From Vitreoscilla massiliensis (GTDB lineage: Bacteria > Pseudomonadota > Gammaproteobacteria > Burkholderiales > Neisseriaceae): DNA of 64,000 nt. The notes beneath the pieces were generated by a model. That model did no database searches. It was not told where the DNA came from and worked only from the letters and a program-made list of their open reading frames with translations. The translations under genes and the position numbers were made by a program. The stretch covers positions 62,001 to 126,000 of the forward strand of contig NZ_LN898221.1 of the NCBI RefSeq assembly GCF_001457815.1, in the 5' to 3' direction. This document shows, in pieces, positions 1 to 8,738 of the stretch; position 1 is the stretch's first letter; every line of letters begins with the position of its first letter.

Positions 1-800
1 CAGCCGGTGCAGTTGTAGCATTTGCTGCTGATGTGGATTACGAACACAGTTCTATGATGAACGCAAACAAGCGTCCAATTGTTTCTGTAATTGCTGATTC
101 TAAATCATTGCGAGCTCATTACATTTCAGGTCGTTATAAACGTACCCAAGAAGCAAAACATCAGTGGAGTGCAGATGTTGGCTTGGATTCTTCTTCTTTG
201 GCTTCTTTGGCCTTGCGAAATCAATCTGGCGCTGAACGTCACAATATGGCTACCAAATTGATGTATCAAGTTGGTCGTGCTTTTCAAACCACGTTTAGCT
301 TGAATTGGCCAACTCGCTTAGATGAGCGTTCGATGGCGAGTATTCTGGGTGATTTGACTTATGCATTAAGCGAAGCTGATACAGCAATGATTGCTCGTAC
401 TCAGGTTTCAAGCATAGGTGTTATCTATGTTGGTCAAGGTGCGGTACCGTACTTCGATTCAATGCCGCCTGAAGTATTCACACCAAGCAATATTCAACGA
501 CGAGCCGGTGTTTACCGTCTTGGTACTTTCTTGGGTCGATACGAAGTTTACTATTCACCAATTGAAGAATTGAATGTACCAAACACCGATGGCTTCCAAA
601 TGCTGTGTATTGGCCGCTCAAATCAAGTTGGTGCAAATCCGTTTATCGTTGGTGATGCATTAGGCGCTCAATTGCTGCCACAAAATATTAATGATGATGG
701 TGAACAAGGCTCATTCTACTTCCAAGCATTGGGTGACACTGTAAACCCATGGACAGAGTTTGCGTGCGCCGCCGCAATCATCAATGTAACCAAACAATAA
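1..800 (+). CDS. phage major capsid protein, C-terminal part (5' end outside window)
   Basis: The reading frame is open from base 3 with no start before GTG at 33, so the gene begins left of the window and only about the last 265 residues are seen. The visible part has features usual for a phage shell protein: no membrane segment, few charged clusters, a YGR-type turn and a compact C-terminus ending in VTKQ. Assignment to the shell rests mainly on position, immediately before a sheath gene with prohead protease and portal genes in the same prophage, and on a general resemblance to myovirus capsid C-termini. It could be another abundant structural protein. Translationally it is followed after 17 nt by the next gene. 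Confidence 0.55.
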   Translation, partial: AGAVVAFAADVDYEHSSMMNANKRPIVSVIADSKSLRAHYISGRYKRTQEAKHQWSADVGLDSSSLASLALRNQSGAERHNMATKLMYQVGRAFQTTFSLNWPTRLDERSMASILGDLTYALSEADTAMIARTQVSSIGVIYVGQGAVPYFDSMPPEVFTPSNIQRRAGVYRLGTFLGRYEVYYSPIEELNVPNTDGFQMLCIGRSNQVGANPFIVGDALGAQLLPQNINDDGEQGSFYFQALGDTVNPWTEFACAAAIINVTKQ

Positions 801-817
801 CCTGAAAGGGGATGAAC

Positions 818-1249
818 ATGGTAAGACCTAAAAAAGACACCACAACATCCCCTGCTGCAGAAGTTGCACAGGGGACAGTAGTGGGACAAAACGAAGTTGT
901 TGAGGCTGTTACGCCTTTATCTAGTTCGGAAAGTGAATCAGTTGTTGATAGCTCTACAGGAGCAACAGAACAGACACAAGATGAAGAATCACCAATTCAA
1001 CCAGAAGAACCTCGTATTTTGAGTTTCCCACGAAAAATGGTTGTTTCAAATTTATCACCAACTGCTTTTACCATTCCGCAGTTTTCCATTTTGGTACCAG
1101 CCGGTGAGCAAGGGCTTGAAGTGGTGGTTAAAAATGCAGACCAACTGAATTTAGCGAAATTGAATATTGGGACATTCAACTCCCTGAATCGTTGGGATGG
1201 TGTCCATGTTGGATTAATTTTGGAAGAAATGCAGGAGGACGTTGAATGA
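818..1249 (+). CDS. phage structural protein of unknown function, acidic N-terminus
   Basis: 143 residues. ATG 818 is preferred over ATG 812 because the Shine-Dalgarno AAGGGG (806-811) lies 6 nt before it. Residues 1-60 are low-complexity (Ser, Glu, Thr, Val rich) and probably disordered. Residues 65-140 form a small domain with alternating hydrophobic positions (beta-rich look). It sits between capsid and tail sheath and overlaps the sheath start by ATGA, so it is probably a head-completion or head-tail joining component. I do not recognise the family, and this role is inferred from position only. Confidence 0.5.
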   Translation: MVRPKKDTTTSPAAEVAQGTVVGQNEVVEAVTPLSSSESESVVDSSTGATEQTQDEESPIQPEEPRILSFPRKMVVSNLSPTAFTIPQFSILVPAGEQGLEVVVKNADQLNLAKLNIGTFNSLNRWDGVHVGLILEEMQEDVE

Positions 1250-2889
1250 GCGGACAAAATATTTATCAAATGAGCCCATTAATTGGGCAGCAACCAGGCG
1301 TGCAAATTAACCCTGCTGTTGACCGCACAGACCGCCTTTTGCAAGAAAGTGGTGACCAAACATTTGCTATTGTTGCAAAGCTTTCTCGCGGCCGAATTGA
1401 TACGCCAATGCGCGTATCTGCTGACCGTTTGATTCGCTATTGTGGTCGTGCTGGTTCTTTACGTGTATCGGAATTAAACAGTTCCTACATTCAGATTGTG
1501 GAAGCAATTACCACCGGTGCAGCTGCTGTGGTGGTGTCACGCTTGGTAAGTGATGAAGCACTGAACCAATTCATGGTAATTAACCATGGCACCATTGATA
1601 CCAATACACCGACTTCCATTGATGCCATTTTTACATTATCCGAAGAAGCCCCAACCGGTGCTGATTGGTTTGCACAAATCAAGGTGGCTGATTGTATCAA
1701 TGAAGGTGTGATGGTTGAGTTGAGTAAAGGTAAATCCGCAGACCAACTGACCGTTAAAATTCGCGAACGCAAGTTCAATCGCGCTGGTAAGGATATTGCA
1801 ACCGGCGAAGTATTGTATGAAGTGACCGGTTCTACAAATGTTGATGCAGTAGATGACAGCAATCAATCTACTTACATTGGTGATGTGGCTGAAAAATATT
1901 ATGGTGATTGGTTGCAAATCGAAATCAATCAACAAAGCCATTTGATTTTAGCTTCTGATACTTTGGATGGACAGACTATTTCAAAAGAAATGTTGCCATT
2001 TTCTGATACCGGTAATTTAACAGATGCAAATTTTGTGGCAAGTGCTGATGCAATCCGTAAAACAGGTTTGCAATATCGATACATCATTTGTGATTCTGCA
2101 AACACCGCTTTGTTAAATGCACTGTATTTGGCTGCAGTAGCCAATAATCGCAAAATGATTGCGGATGTACCTGGTAATTTAAAGCCTGGTGCTGCAATTA
2201 TTTGGAAAAATCAATTTAATTTTGATGCCCAAGATGCGATGTATACAGATTGGATTTGGACTCCAGTAAAGCGACAAGACCCAACACAAAAAAATGGGAT
2301 TGTTTTGTTATCTTCAGTTGGTCAAAAAGTAGGTTATTCGTGTGAGCGAAACGGACGTACAAATGGTTTTGGTTTGCCGCCATTACACCAACCAATTGCC
2401 GGTAGTGACTTCCGTTTGACCGGTACCAATTTCACCCAAATTTATGAACCTGACAATGTCGAATTGGCTGATTTGGCTGAGGCTCGGATTAACCCATGTA
2501 TCTATCAAGAGTATCACAATGGCTCGGGTTGGGTTTGGTCTGATTCCTTATCTGGCACTGAAAAAACAGGTATCTCTAAGCTTTCCAGTGCGACTGAAAT
2601 TGTCATTTGGTTAATGCATTACTTTGGCCGTTACAGCAAATCGCATTTGCAAAAGCCGATGACTGAGCGCATTAAAAAGCAAAAAGAAGAAATGGAAAAA
2701 ATCTTAACTTGGGCAGAGGCCTCAGGTTGGTTGGTTCCAAGTGTTTCGTTGGGTGGTGTTGCATTCACCTATGAAGTTGCACGCAATATTCGTTACCCCG
2801 ATGACCGCATGGATTGGACTATGAACGTAAGTATTGAAGGTGTCGTTCGCCAAGTGGTTGGTTCAACCAATATGTACTCAGTAGATTAA
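1246..2889 (+). CDS. phage tail sheath protein
   Basis: 547 residues, a usual size for a contractile sheath subunit. The N-terminus (MSPLIGQQPGVQINPAVDR) resembles the start of sheath proteins, where a proline-glycine segment leads into the first domain. A hydrophobic Val/Ala-rich strand set (AAAVVVSRLV) follows. The C-terminal 80 residues (ARNIRYPDDRMDW and IEGVVRQVVGS) are typical of the conserved sheath domain that packs on the tube. The start codon overlaps the stop of the previous gene (ATGA) with AGGAGG upstream. Sheath polymers surround the tube and contract during injection, which makes this phage a myovirus. The tube candidate lies three genes downstream. Confidence 0.75.
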   Translation: MSGQNIYQMSPLIGQQPGVQINPAVDRTDRLLQESGDQTFAIVAKLSRGRIDTPMRVSADRLIRYCGRAGSLRVSELNSSYIQIVEAITTGAAAVVVSRLVSDEALNQFMVINHGTIDTNTPTSIDAIFTLSEEAPTGADWFAQIKVADCINEGVMVELSKGKSADQLTVKIRERKFNRAGKDIATGEVLYEVTGSTNVDAVDDSNQSTYIGDVAEKYYGDWLQIEINQQSHLILASDTLDGQTISKEMLPFSDTGNLTDANFVASADAIRKTGLQYRYIICDSANTALLNALYLAAVANNRKMIADVPGNLKPGAAIIWKNQFNFDAQDAMYTDWIWTPVKRQDPTQKNGIVLLSSVGQKVGYSCERNGRTNGFGLPPLHQPIAGSDFRLTGTNFTQIYEPDNVELADLAEARINPCIYQEYHNGSGWVWSDSLSGTEKTGISKLSSATEIVIWLMHYFGRYSKSHLQKPMTERIKKQKEEMEKILTWAEASGWLVPSVSLGGVAFTYEVARNIRYPDDRMDWTMNVSIEGVVRQVVGSTNMYSVD

Positions 2890-2902
2890 GAAGGAAAAGA
2901 CA

Positions 2903-3604
2903 ATGTTTGGAAACAATATTGCGAACAGCATCATGCAAGCGACAAATGCATTGGCAGAACCAACACCCACACAATCTGCAACTTTTGACAGCGTGACTTA
3001 TGATTCAACAGATGCTCGTTCAACCTATGAATTGACCAATTTGCGTTTAAGTGTTGCTTCTGCAATTGCGGCTTGGGCTGAAACTGATGATTTAGATGAT
3101 GGTGAAACGCTTTCTGACCGTCTCTATTATTTGATGTGGGGCATCATTGATATCGATAAAAACGGTGAAATTGATGCTGAAGAAGCCGATTTGATGGAAA
3201 AAGCCTATCAAATTGCTGCTGATTACTTGGTAGATAAAGGTGCCGAAGAAAGCGATATTGTCGCATTTTTGAATGATGACGATGATGACGCTGCTGAAAA
3301 CATTCAGGAGCTGTTACGTGGGTCATTACCTGATGGTGAAGAAGCTGAAACCGATGATTTGGAGGCCTTCGCGTTTGGTGAAGGTGATGGCTCGGAAGAT
3401 ACGGCAATGGATGCGGTTTACAAGCGCAAAATTGCAGTTCGCAATGGCAAAAAGGTAATTGTTCGCAAGCGAATTGCTGGCAAAGTTCGATTATCGGCGG
3501 CACAGAAAAAAGGCATCATGAAAATGCTGCGTAAATCTCACAATGGTAAGGCTCGATTGAAGCGTATGAAATCATTGCGTAAGCGTAAATCAATGGGTCT
3601 GTAA
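2903..3604 (+). CDS. phage structural protein with one canonical EF-hand loop
   Basis: 233 residues, not recognised as a named family. A textbook 12-residue EF-hand calcium loop occupies residues 83-94, with ligands D83, D85, N87, E89, D91 and E94 and glycine at loop position 6. Helices predicted on both sides complete one EF-hand. Residues 110-165 are strongly acidic (runs of Asp/Glu). From residue 170 to the end the protein is strongly basic (KRK, RKR, SLRKRKS). Such a charge split would suit a protein that contacts both protein and nucleic acid. ATG 2903 has GAAGGA upstream. It lies between sheath and tube genes, so a virion or assembly role is likely. Calcium dependence is an inference from the loop. 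Confidence 0.6.
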   Translation: MFGNNIANSIMQATNALAEPTPTQSATFDSVTYDSTDARSTYELTNLRLSVASAIAAWAETDDLDDGETLSDRLYYLMWGIIDIDKNGEIDAEEADLMEKAYQIAADYLVDKGAEESDIVAFLNDDDDDAAENIQELLRGSLPDGEEAETDDLEAFAFGEGDGSEDTAMDAVYKRKIAVRNGKKVIVRKRIAGKVRLSAAQKKGIMKMLRKSHNGKARLKRMKSLRKRKSMGL

Positions 3605-3620
3605 GGCATAAGGAGCAATT

Positions 3621-4514
3621 GTGAGTTGGATTAATTCATTAGTCAGTGCAGGAATCGAGGTTCTTTCTAAGCAATTTACGCTTACATCGAATTGGGGCGG
3701 CCTGAATTCTCAACTAATCTGCACAATTGCTCCTTGTGATAAAAACGGAGCAGTAATAGGGGCGGGGGTTAGTGCCCCTTTTCTTGATGCAAATTTACAG
3801 CAGCAAATGAATTGGAGCTCACCTTTTGAAAACATTACCCCAGAGTCACAAAGCCCAACTTTAGCAGCTGCTCTCCAAAGCGGAATGATTGCGCAAACAG
3901 TTGAGTCATTAAGTGCTGCAGCAAGTGGTGGCGATGAAGCTAAGTCAGGTTTCATGTCAAAATTGTCTGAGTTTTTGCAACAGGGTGAAGGCAGAACAGG
4001 CATAACAAAGCTTAATTCAACACAGGTATTTACGGGCAATGAGCCACTCAAATTTGATGGAACACTGGCGTTTCGTGCGTATGCTGACCCATTAAGCGAA
4101 GTGACGCAGCCTATCACTGCGCTTTGGAAAATGGCCATGCCTAAAAGTTTGGCTGATGGAGATACCATTGCCAACAATGCAGTAAACGTAGCCCAAATGG
4201 CTACAGGTTGGGTTACAGGCAATACTAGCAGCTCTGATATTAATACCATAGTCAAAGCGATATTCCCATCAGAGGCACCAGGATACGTAGCTCTACAATA
4301 TCGCGGTAAAACATATGCTCCGATGGTCATTGAAAGTATTTCACAGCCTTTGGTTAATCCAACCAGTGCATTAGGTGATGTATATGCAACGGTACAAATT
4401 AGCTTGGGAACACACCGAAGTTGGGATGCAAAAGACATTGAAAATAGTGGTCAGAGTGCACTAGGTAGACTTGTAAGCGATACCGTGAGCGCTGTTTCCA
4501 GTTTATTTAAATGA
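3621..4514 (+). CDS. phage tail/baseplate-associated protein
   Basis: 297 residues beginning at GTG 3621 with AAGGAG 6 nt upstream. The N-terminal half is rich in Ser, Ala and Gln and looks helical. Residues 210-275 (GYVALQYRGKTYAPMVIESISQPL, then AYVTVQISLGTHRSW in outline) have the alternating pattern of a beta-barrel such as a tube-like or tail-terminator fold. No enzyme motif or membrane segment is visible. Position between sheath and tube suggests a tail component, possibly a tube-like baseplate or tail-initiator protein. The exact role is not recognised. Confidence 0.5.
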   Translation: MSWINSLVSAGIEVLSKQFTLTSNWGGLNSQLICTIAPCDKNGAVIGAGVSAPFLDANLQQQMNWSSPFENITPESQSPTLAAALQSGMIAQTVESLSAAASGGDEAKSGFMSKLSEFLQQGEGRTGITKLNSTQVFTGNEPLKFDGTLAFRAYADPLSEVTQPITALWKMAMPKSLADGDTIANNAVNVAQMATGWVTGNTSSSDINTIVKAIFPSEAPGYVALQYRGKTYAPMVIESISQPLVNPTSALGDVYATVQISLGTHRSWDAKDIENSGQSALGRLVSDTVSAVSSLFK

Positions 4515-4526
4515 AAGCGATGACCA

Positions 4527-5024
4527 ATGTACAACCCAACAGGCCAAAAGAAAATTGTTGAAGCTGCCGCTGCTATTGGTGTTCCTGCCATTGCAGCAGA
4601 ACACACTATGGTGATTCGAGGTTTAGAAGACTATCAATACTTGCTTCAATCCTTTGCCATACCAAATAACACTCCTGAAGAAAATATTTTGTATTACTTG
4701 CCTGGTGGCATTGAACAGGCGACACAGCAAATTGCTAAGGTGCATCAACAACATCCAATTAGCTTCCGTGAAACAACGGCAGGCAGCATCATTGATTTGT
4801 TGGAATACTTGACCGACGAACGCAATGTAACGAGCCGTCGTGAATTTACATTTGACCTGTATCGCGGTACTCCTGAATTGCATACGCGAAAATGGACAGG
4901 CCATAATGCTTTCTTGTTTGGTATTGAAGCCACGGAATTTGACTATGAAGACCGCACTACGTTGGTGAAACCCACAGGTCAAATCTCATACAACTTCTAC
5001 AAATCGAATAAAGGCAGTATGTAA
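4527..5024 (+). CDS. probable phage tail tube protein
   Basis: 165 residues, the usual length for the inner tube subunit of contractile tails. The pattern fits a small beta-sandwich: hydrophobic strands in ENILYYLPGG, REFTFDLYRG and ISYNFYKSN near the C-terminus. Tube proteins form stacked hexamer rings inside the sheath through which DNA passes. It lies downstream of the sheath and upstream of the tail/baseplate genes, as expected. ATG 4527 has no clear Shine-Dalgarno, and a second ATG at 4520 is in another frame. The alternative is another small tail protein. Confidence 0.5.
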   Translation: MYNPTGQKKIVEAAAAIGVPAIAAEHTMVIRGLEDYQYLLQSFAIPNNTPEENILYYLPGGIEQATQQIAKVHQQHPISFRETTAGSIIDLLEYLTDERNVTSRREFTFDLYRGTPELHTRKWTGHNAFLFGIEATEFDYEDRTTLVKPTGQISYNFYKSNKGSM

Positions 5025-5026
5025 CC

Positions 5027-5446
5027 ATGGCAGAGAAAACCATTACAACTTTGGTGGCTGAATACATCGATGCACGTGTAATGAATTTTCTTGATGAATC
5101 CAAGCTGACGGCCTTATTTATTGAGGCCGCAGCAGAAGTGTATGGTTGGGGCGATTTGAATAATCATAACCGCCATTATCAAGCTGATTCAAATGGGTGC
5201 ATGGAACTCGTTGCAGAAAGCATTGCAATTACTGCTGACTTTAAACTTGATGAATCTGATTGTGCCATTATTCTGCCATTTGCCCATTTAAAGGCTGAGA
5301 AAGAAACTGCATTATTGCTTGAAGCCAGTAAAAACCATGGATTAGAGCAACATGGGCGACAGAGTGCTGAAATTGAGTTGGAAATCAGCAATTACCGTGA
5401 GATGTTGCATAAAAAAACATTTTACGTAGAGCCAATTACGATTTAA
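5027..5446 (+). CDS. small phage tail protein, possible tail assembly chaperone
   Basis: 139 residues, starting 2 nt after the tube gene. Mostly helical and acidic (AEYIDARVMNFLDESKLTALFIEAAAEVYGW), with no signal peptide, membrane segment or enzymatic motif. In contractile-tail phages a small helical protein encoded right after the tube is often a tail assembly chaperone that binds the tape measure. That is only positional inference here, and no frameshift site is evident between this gene and the next. Confidence 0.45.
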   Translation: MAEKTITTLVAEYIDARVMNFLDESKLTALFIEAAAEVYGWGDLNNHNRHYQADSNGCMELVAESIAITADFKLDESDCAIILPFAHLKAEKETALLLEASKNHGLEQHGRQSAEIELEISNYREMLHKKTFYVEPITI

Positions 5447-5456
5447 AGAGGTTTCA

Positions 5457-6320
5457 ATGTCAATTTATCAGCCAAGCGTGTTTTCAGGCCTTGCTCAAGC
5501 CGGTAGTGGCATTTTAGGCAGTGTTGGCAGTGGTTTGGCCGGTGCCCTAGGTAGTGCTGTTTCTGGTGCGCTTGGCGGTGGTGTGGTTGGTTCACTTGCA
5601 AGTGGTGCCATTAACTATGGTGCCAATCTTGCAATTGGTAAGGTCGCGCAAAACATCAATAACCTTGGTTTTGAAGCAGACCAAAGCCTGGAACGATTTT
5701 TATCAACGAATCTAACAGATTTGGGGTTAGGTGCTTATGGCTCAAGTAATGCTGATAGTAATGCTTTGCTATTTGCCGGCGGCCTGTCTCTTAAAGAAAT
5801 GCGCCAAATAATTGAATTGGCCGATGGCAAAAATCTATCCCATAGTAATTTCTTCTTGCTTGAAGTAAGTGACCCATATGGTAGTGATGCTACAGAAGGC
5901 CTACAACCACATTTAAGCAAGTTCAATCTATTTACCCAAACTTTGGATTTAAACCCAATAGAGACCACTGGAGACCCCATACAGATTGGTTCTGCAACAT
6001 TGAACATACCAACTCAATCTGGATTGACCGAAATGAACTTGACGGTGCTTGATGACCGTTTTGGAACCATAAAGCGATGGGCAAAACAGAAGCAAGCCAT
6101 GAGCACCCCATCTGATGGTAGCGTAATGCCGGCTGTGTATCGTACTTTTTCCGTAAGAATCATTTATGGTACCAATAAAGCCTATGATGATTTTTACAAT
6201 GAGCGTTACACCATGGAGTTGGCTGGCACCCAAGTTCAGTTAAGTAGAACTGAACAAGGTTTGGAGAATATTTCTATTCGTTTAATACAAGAATCAACAT
6301 TTATGCCCACGAGATATTAA
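5457..6320 (+). CDS. phage tail/baseplate protein with Gly-Ala-rich N-terminus
   Basis: 287 residues with AGAGG before ATG 5457. Residues 10-65 are a hydrophobic Gly/Ala/Ser/Val stretch (GSVGSGLAGALGSAVSGALGG) that resembles the small hydrophobic segments of tape-measure or hub-proximal proteins. Residues 95-287 look like an ordinary globular beta-rich domain (MNLTVLDDRFGTIKRW; VRIIYGTNKAYDDF). It precedes a gp25-like wedge protein. I infer a baseplate hub or tube-initiator role and cannot name the family. Confidence 0.5.
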   Translation: MSIYQPSVFSGLAQAGSGILGSVGSGLAGALGSAVSGALGGGVVGSLASGAINYGANLAIGKVAQNINNLGFEADQSLERFLSTNLTDLGLGAYGSSNADSNALLFAGGLSLKEMRQIIELADGKNLSHSNFFLLEVSDPYGSDATEGLQPHLSKFNLFTQTLDLNPIETTGDPIQIGSATLNIPTQSGLTEMNLTVLDDRFGTIKRWAKQKQAMSTPSDGSVMPAVYRTFSVRIIYGTNKAYDDFYNERYTMELAGTQVQLSRTEQGLENISIRLIQESTFMPTRY

Positions 6321-6322
6321 TC

Positions 6323-6616
6323 ATGGTGACAATTAATACAAATTTTGTTATGGGGCAAATCGAACATTGGCTTGGAACACTTACAAACGGATATTTGGGT
6401 TCAAATTACGGGATTGATTTGTACGAGAAATTGCAAAAACCAATGTCAGAGTTTGATGGTGATTCAATTATTCGGAAAATGCGGCAAGATATACCATTAC
6501 TTCAGGCAATCAGTAGTGATTCACTGAACATTTATTTTCAACGAGCCTCTTTTGATTGTGTGAAATTTTATGTGCAAGTAAATGGAATGGCGCGAGAGTT
6601 TGAAATCAAAGTCTAG
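6323..6616 (+). CDS. gp25-like baseplate wedge protein
   Basis: 97 residues. The size and the motif around residues 18-30 (LTNGYLGSNYGIDL) match the small gp25/gpW-like wedge proteins, whose signature is a Pro/Gly-rich turn followed by Y-G-x-x-L. In T4, gp25 links the baseplate wedge to the sheath and starts sheath assembly. It is the last gene of its unit: six bases into a regulatory element the next unit begins, and the following gene is the gp6/J-like wedge protein, the usual partner. Confidence 0.65.
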   Translation: MVTINTNFVMGQIEHWLGTLTNGYLGSNYGIDLYEKLQKPMSEFDGDSIIRKMRQDIPLLQAISSDSLNIYFQRASFDCVKFYVQVNGMAREFEIKV

Positions 6617-6683
6617 GGAACACGGAAAAATACAGGCCGCCGGCCAAAGATAATGATGCTCAACAAAGGTTGGGCATTTTTTC
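6616..6683 (+). promoter_or_regulatory. phage late-unit boundary element E1 (GGGAAC / -10 / hairpin / ATG)
   Basis: GGGAAC at 6616-6621 overlaps the end of the gp25-like gene. GATAAT follows at 6649-6654 after 27 nt. An 8-bp hairpin, TGCTCAAC (6657-6664) with GTTGGGCA (6669-6676), is followed by six T and one C, then ATG 6684. GGGAAC to ATG is 62 nt. The same spacing recurs at 12,596 and 29,249. A strong -35 is absent. I infer an activator-dependent promoter overlapping a rho-independent terminator. Confidence 0.55.
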
Positions 6684-8096
6684 ATGGCTTACACAAAAGA
6701 CGAACTATACAACGAAGCACTTAATGAGCTGAGCAATGTTGAGGCTCTGGCTGAGCGCGTGCAAATCGGTGATGTGACTATTACACAGCCGATTGCAGCA
6801 ATTGCTCAAATGCTGGCTATGCTTTCCATGCAAACTGATTTGGGTTTGTCGGAATATTGGACACGTGCGCGTGATTCTTTTGTATTGGCTGATGCTGCTG
6901 CACGTCAGATTCTGCCATTCGGTTCTGCCAAAGTATTCAAAATTGCAGTACGCAATGATTCAACTGCACCGCTTACTTTGCTTGCCGGTCGACGATTATT
7001 AGACCAACGCTCACGTTTATGGGTGGTGCGTGAAGGTGTGATTGTGCCTGCTGGTGGTACAGCAACATTAACGGCCACTCAATACAATGAGTATGAATTT
7101 ACACATACCGTAACAGAATCAAAATCATTCTATTGGATTGCAATACCGGAGCCAGAAGCGAATCAATCCCTTATTTCAATGCAAGTCATTAAGGCTGCAA
7201 CTGGAGATGAATTCGTACACACTGAAAAATTCAACAATATTGAATTGGACTCGCTTGTTTATCATGTGATGGGTGATGAAAAGCTGAACATGTACATTCA
7301 GTTTGGGCACATGGGCAAATTTGGCTATACACCCACCATTGGTGAACAAATTACCATCAAAACGCGCCAATCGTATACTAATTTCACCATCGATATCGGC
7401 TCTCAGTTCAGCCTTGAGTATTCAGGTGAAAAAGAAGAATTTTTAAGCTTCTTTGCTAATGAAGAATTACAAGCTGGTGGTGGGGCTGCGTCAATCAGTG
7501 AACTGCGCGAACTTGTCAAATTCCCATATTTGTATGATGAAAATGCTGTGTATTTAGGTGAGTTTACGCAATTAATTCAGCGAAAAATGCGGCCATTTGT
7601 GTTTTTGGCAGTATGGAATGAAGCAGTTGAAGAAAGCGTTCGTGGTGCCAATGTAAACAACATCAATACATTGTTTGTTTCATTACTGAAATCCAACACC
7701 ACTATGGCATTGGCTCAGGCTGAAATTACAAAAATCATTCAACAGGCCGACGACAGCTACAAAATAAAATTTGTTGGAGCGAAAGAAGTACAGGTTTCGT
7801 TTAATGTTTCAATTTGGCTTTCTCCATTACATGATTCTGTTGCTGTTTCCCAGAAAATCAAGCTTTGGGTCATTGAAAACTTTGGTCGAAATTCAACCTG
7901 GGCACGCCGTGGCCGACAACGCATCAATATTTCTGATACTACTGACAAGCTCAAAGCAGCGGTACCAGAACTGAGCGATGGTAAGAGTGATGTAGTCATC
8001 AATGTGGTAGACCCGAATGTCAATCTACCAGAAGCATTTCGATATGTGTCAGATACATCATTGAAAATCACCACAATTGGCTTGGTATTGGATTAA
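6684..8096 (+). CDS. baseplate J-like / gp6-like wedge protein
   Basis: 470 residues. The length, the helical N-terminus (DELYNEALNELSNVEALAERV), the central beta-rich domain beginning GSAKVFKIAVRNDSTAPLTL and the C-terminal pattern (VSFNVSIWLSP; RRGRQRINISD; ITTIGLVLD) fit the gp6/gpJ wedge family, which forms the ring around the baseplate hub. Its neighbours are a gp25-like protein upstream and a gp53/gpI-like candidate downstream, the usual order. The start lies directly after a T-run with no ordinary Shine-Dalgarno (AAAGG is in the hairpin loop). Confidence 0.7.
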   Translation: MAYTKDELYNEALNELSNVEALAERVQIGDVTITQPIAAIAQMLAMLSMQTDLGLSEYWTRARDSFVLADAAARQILPFGSAKVFKIAVRNDSTAPLTLLAGRRLLDQRSRLWVVREGVIVPAGGTATLTATQYNEYEFTHTVTESKSFYWIAIPEPEANQSLISMQVIKAATGDEFVHTEKFNNIELDSLVYHVMGDEKLNMYIQFGHMGKFGYTPTIGEQITIKTRQSYTNFTIDIGSQFSLEYSGEKEEFLSFFANEELQAGGGAASISELRELVKFPYLYDENAVYLGEFTQLIQRKMRPFVFLAVWNEAVEESVRGANVNNINTLFVSLLKSNTTMALAQAEITKIIQQADDSYKIKFVGAKEVQVSFNVSIWLSPLHDSVAVSQKIKLWVIENFGRNSTWARRGRQRINISDTTDKLKAAVPELSDGKSDVVINVVDPNVNLPEAFRYVSDTSLKITTIGLVLD

Positions 8097-8100
8097 TACC

Positions 8101-8730
8101 ATGTACGAATTGTTGCCTTTAAAAAACTCCCATACTGCCAATCAAGTTGAAGCTGAGTTAAATGAGCTCGTAATCTTGCTTTATCAAAAGCTACTGTATG
8201 AACGAGCACATGATGCAAATGTATCAGGTTTGCCGTTTTTGGGCTCATATGAGCTGGTTACCAATAGTTTGGTGGCTGGTAATGTGGCTTCGTTTGATAC
8301 GTCATCAATTTCAGATGCCGATATGCGCTATCTGTTACTTGCATACAAATATCGGAACGGTAAGCGAGGCATTCATTTTTTAAGAACATTCTTGAAATGC
8401 GTGTGGGGTGGTGACTTTGAAGTCAATCAGCTTTGGCAACACAAGGCCAAAACCTACCCATTAGAGCAGAAAACCCGTACTCAAATTACGGAAGAAAGTC
8501 TCAATATTGATGACTATTTTTTAACTTCACGTCTACGTATTTCACTCATTGCAGAAGTAGCGCAGGAATTTCCCATGGATGTTGCGCAAATGCTTAGAAA
8601 CACACTTCCTGCACGGCTTTTTATTGCCGAAATATCACAAGAGCAAAAATCTCAAGGAAACATTTTTTTTGCAACACATGCAGTGGCTTATTCGGTGGTG
8701 TTTGAAGCAACCGATTTTGTACCGCTCTAG
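8101..8730 (+). CDS. baseplate wedge / tail protein I-like
   Basis: 209 residues from ATG 8101. An upstream in-frame TTG at 8077 overlaps the previous gene and has no ribosome site. The protein is mixed helical and has YRNGKRGIHFLRTFLKCVWGG near residue 85, a pattern like the tail protein I family where a helical segment is followed by an aromatic-Gly turn. It follows the J-like protein and precedes the fibre, the classical J-I-fibre order of P2-type baseplates. The family call is based mainly on that order. Confidence 0.5.
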   Translation: MYELLPLKNSHTANQVEAELNELVILLYQKLLYERAHDANVSGLPFLGSYELVTNSLVAGNVASFDTSSISDADMRYLLLAYKYRNGKRGIHFLRTFLKCVWGGDFEVNQLWQHKAKTYPLEQKTRTQITEESLNIDDYFLTSRLRISLIAEVAQEFPMDVAQMLRNTLPARLFIAEISQEQKSQGNIFFATHAVAYSVVFEATDFVPL

Positions 8731-8738
8731 GATTGATT

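Noticed and set aside
3144..3503. Minus-strand ORF opposite the EF-hand gene
   Set aside because: A shadow of biased codon use; the His/Gln-rich product has no ribosome site.
4406..4411. GGGAAC inside the gene at 3621
   Set aside because: It lies in coding sequence, with no start codon or hairpin 60 nt downstream.
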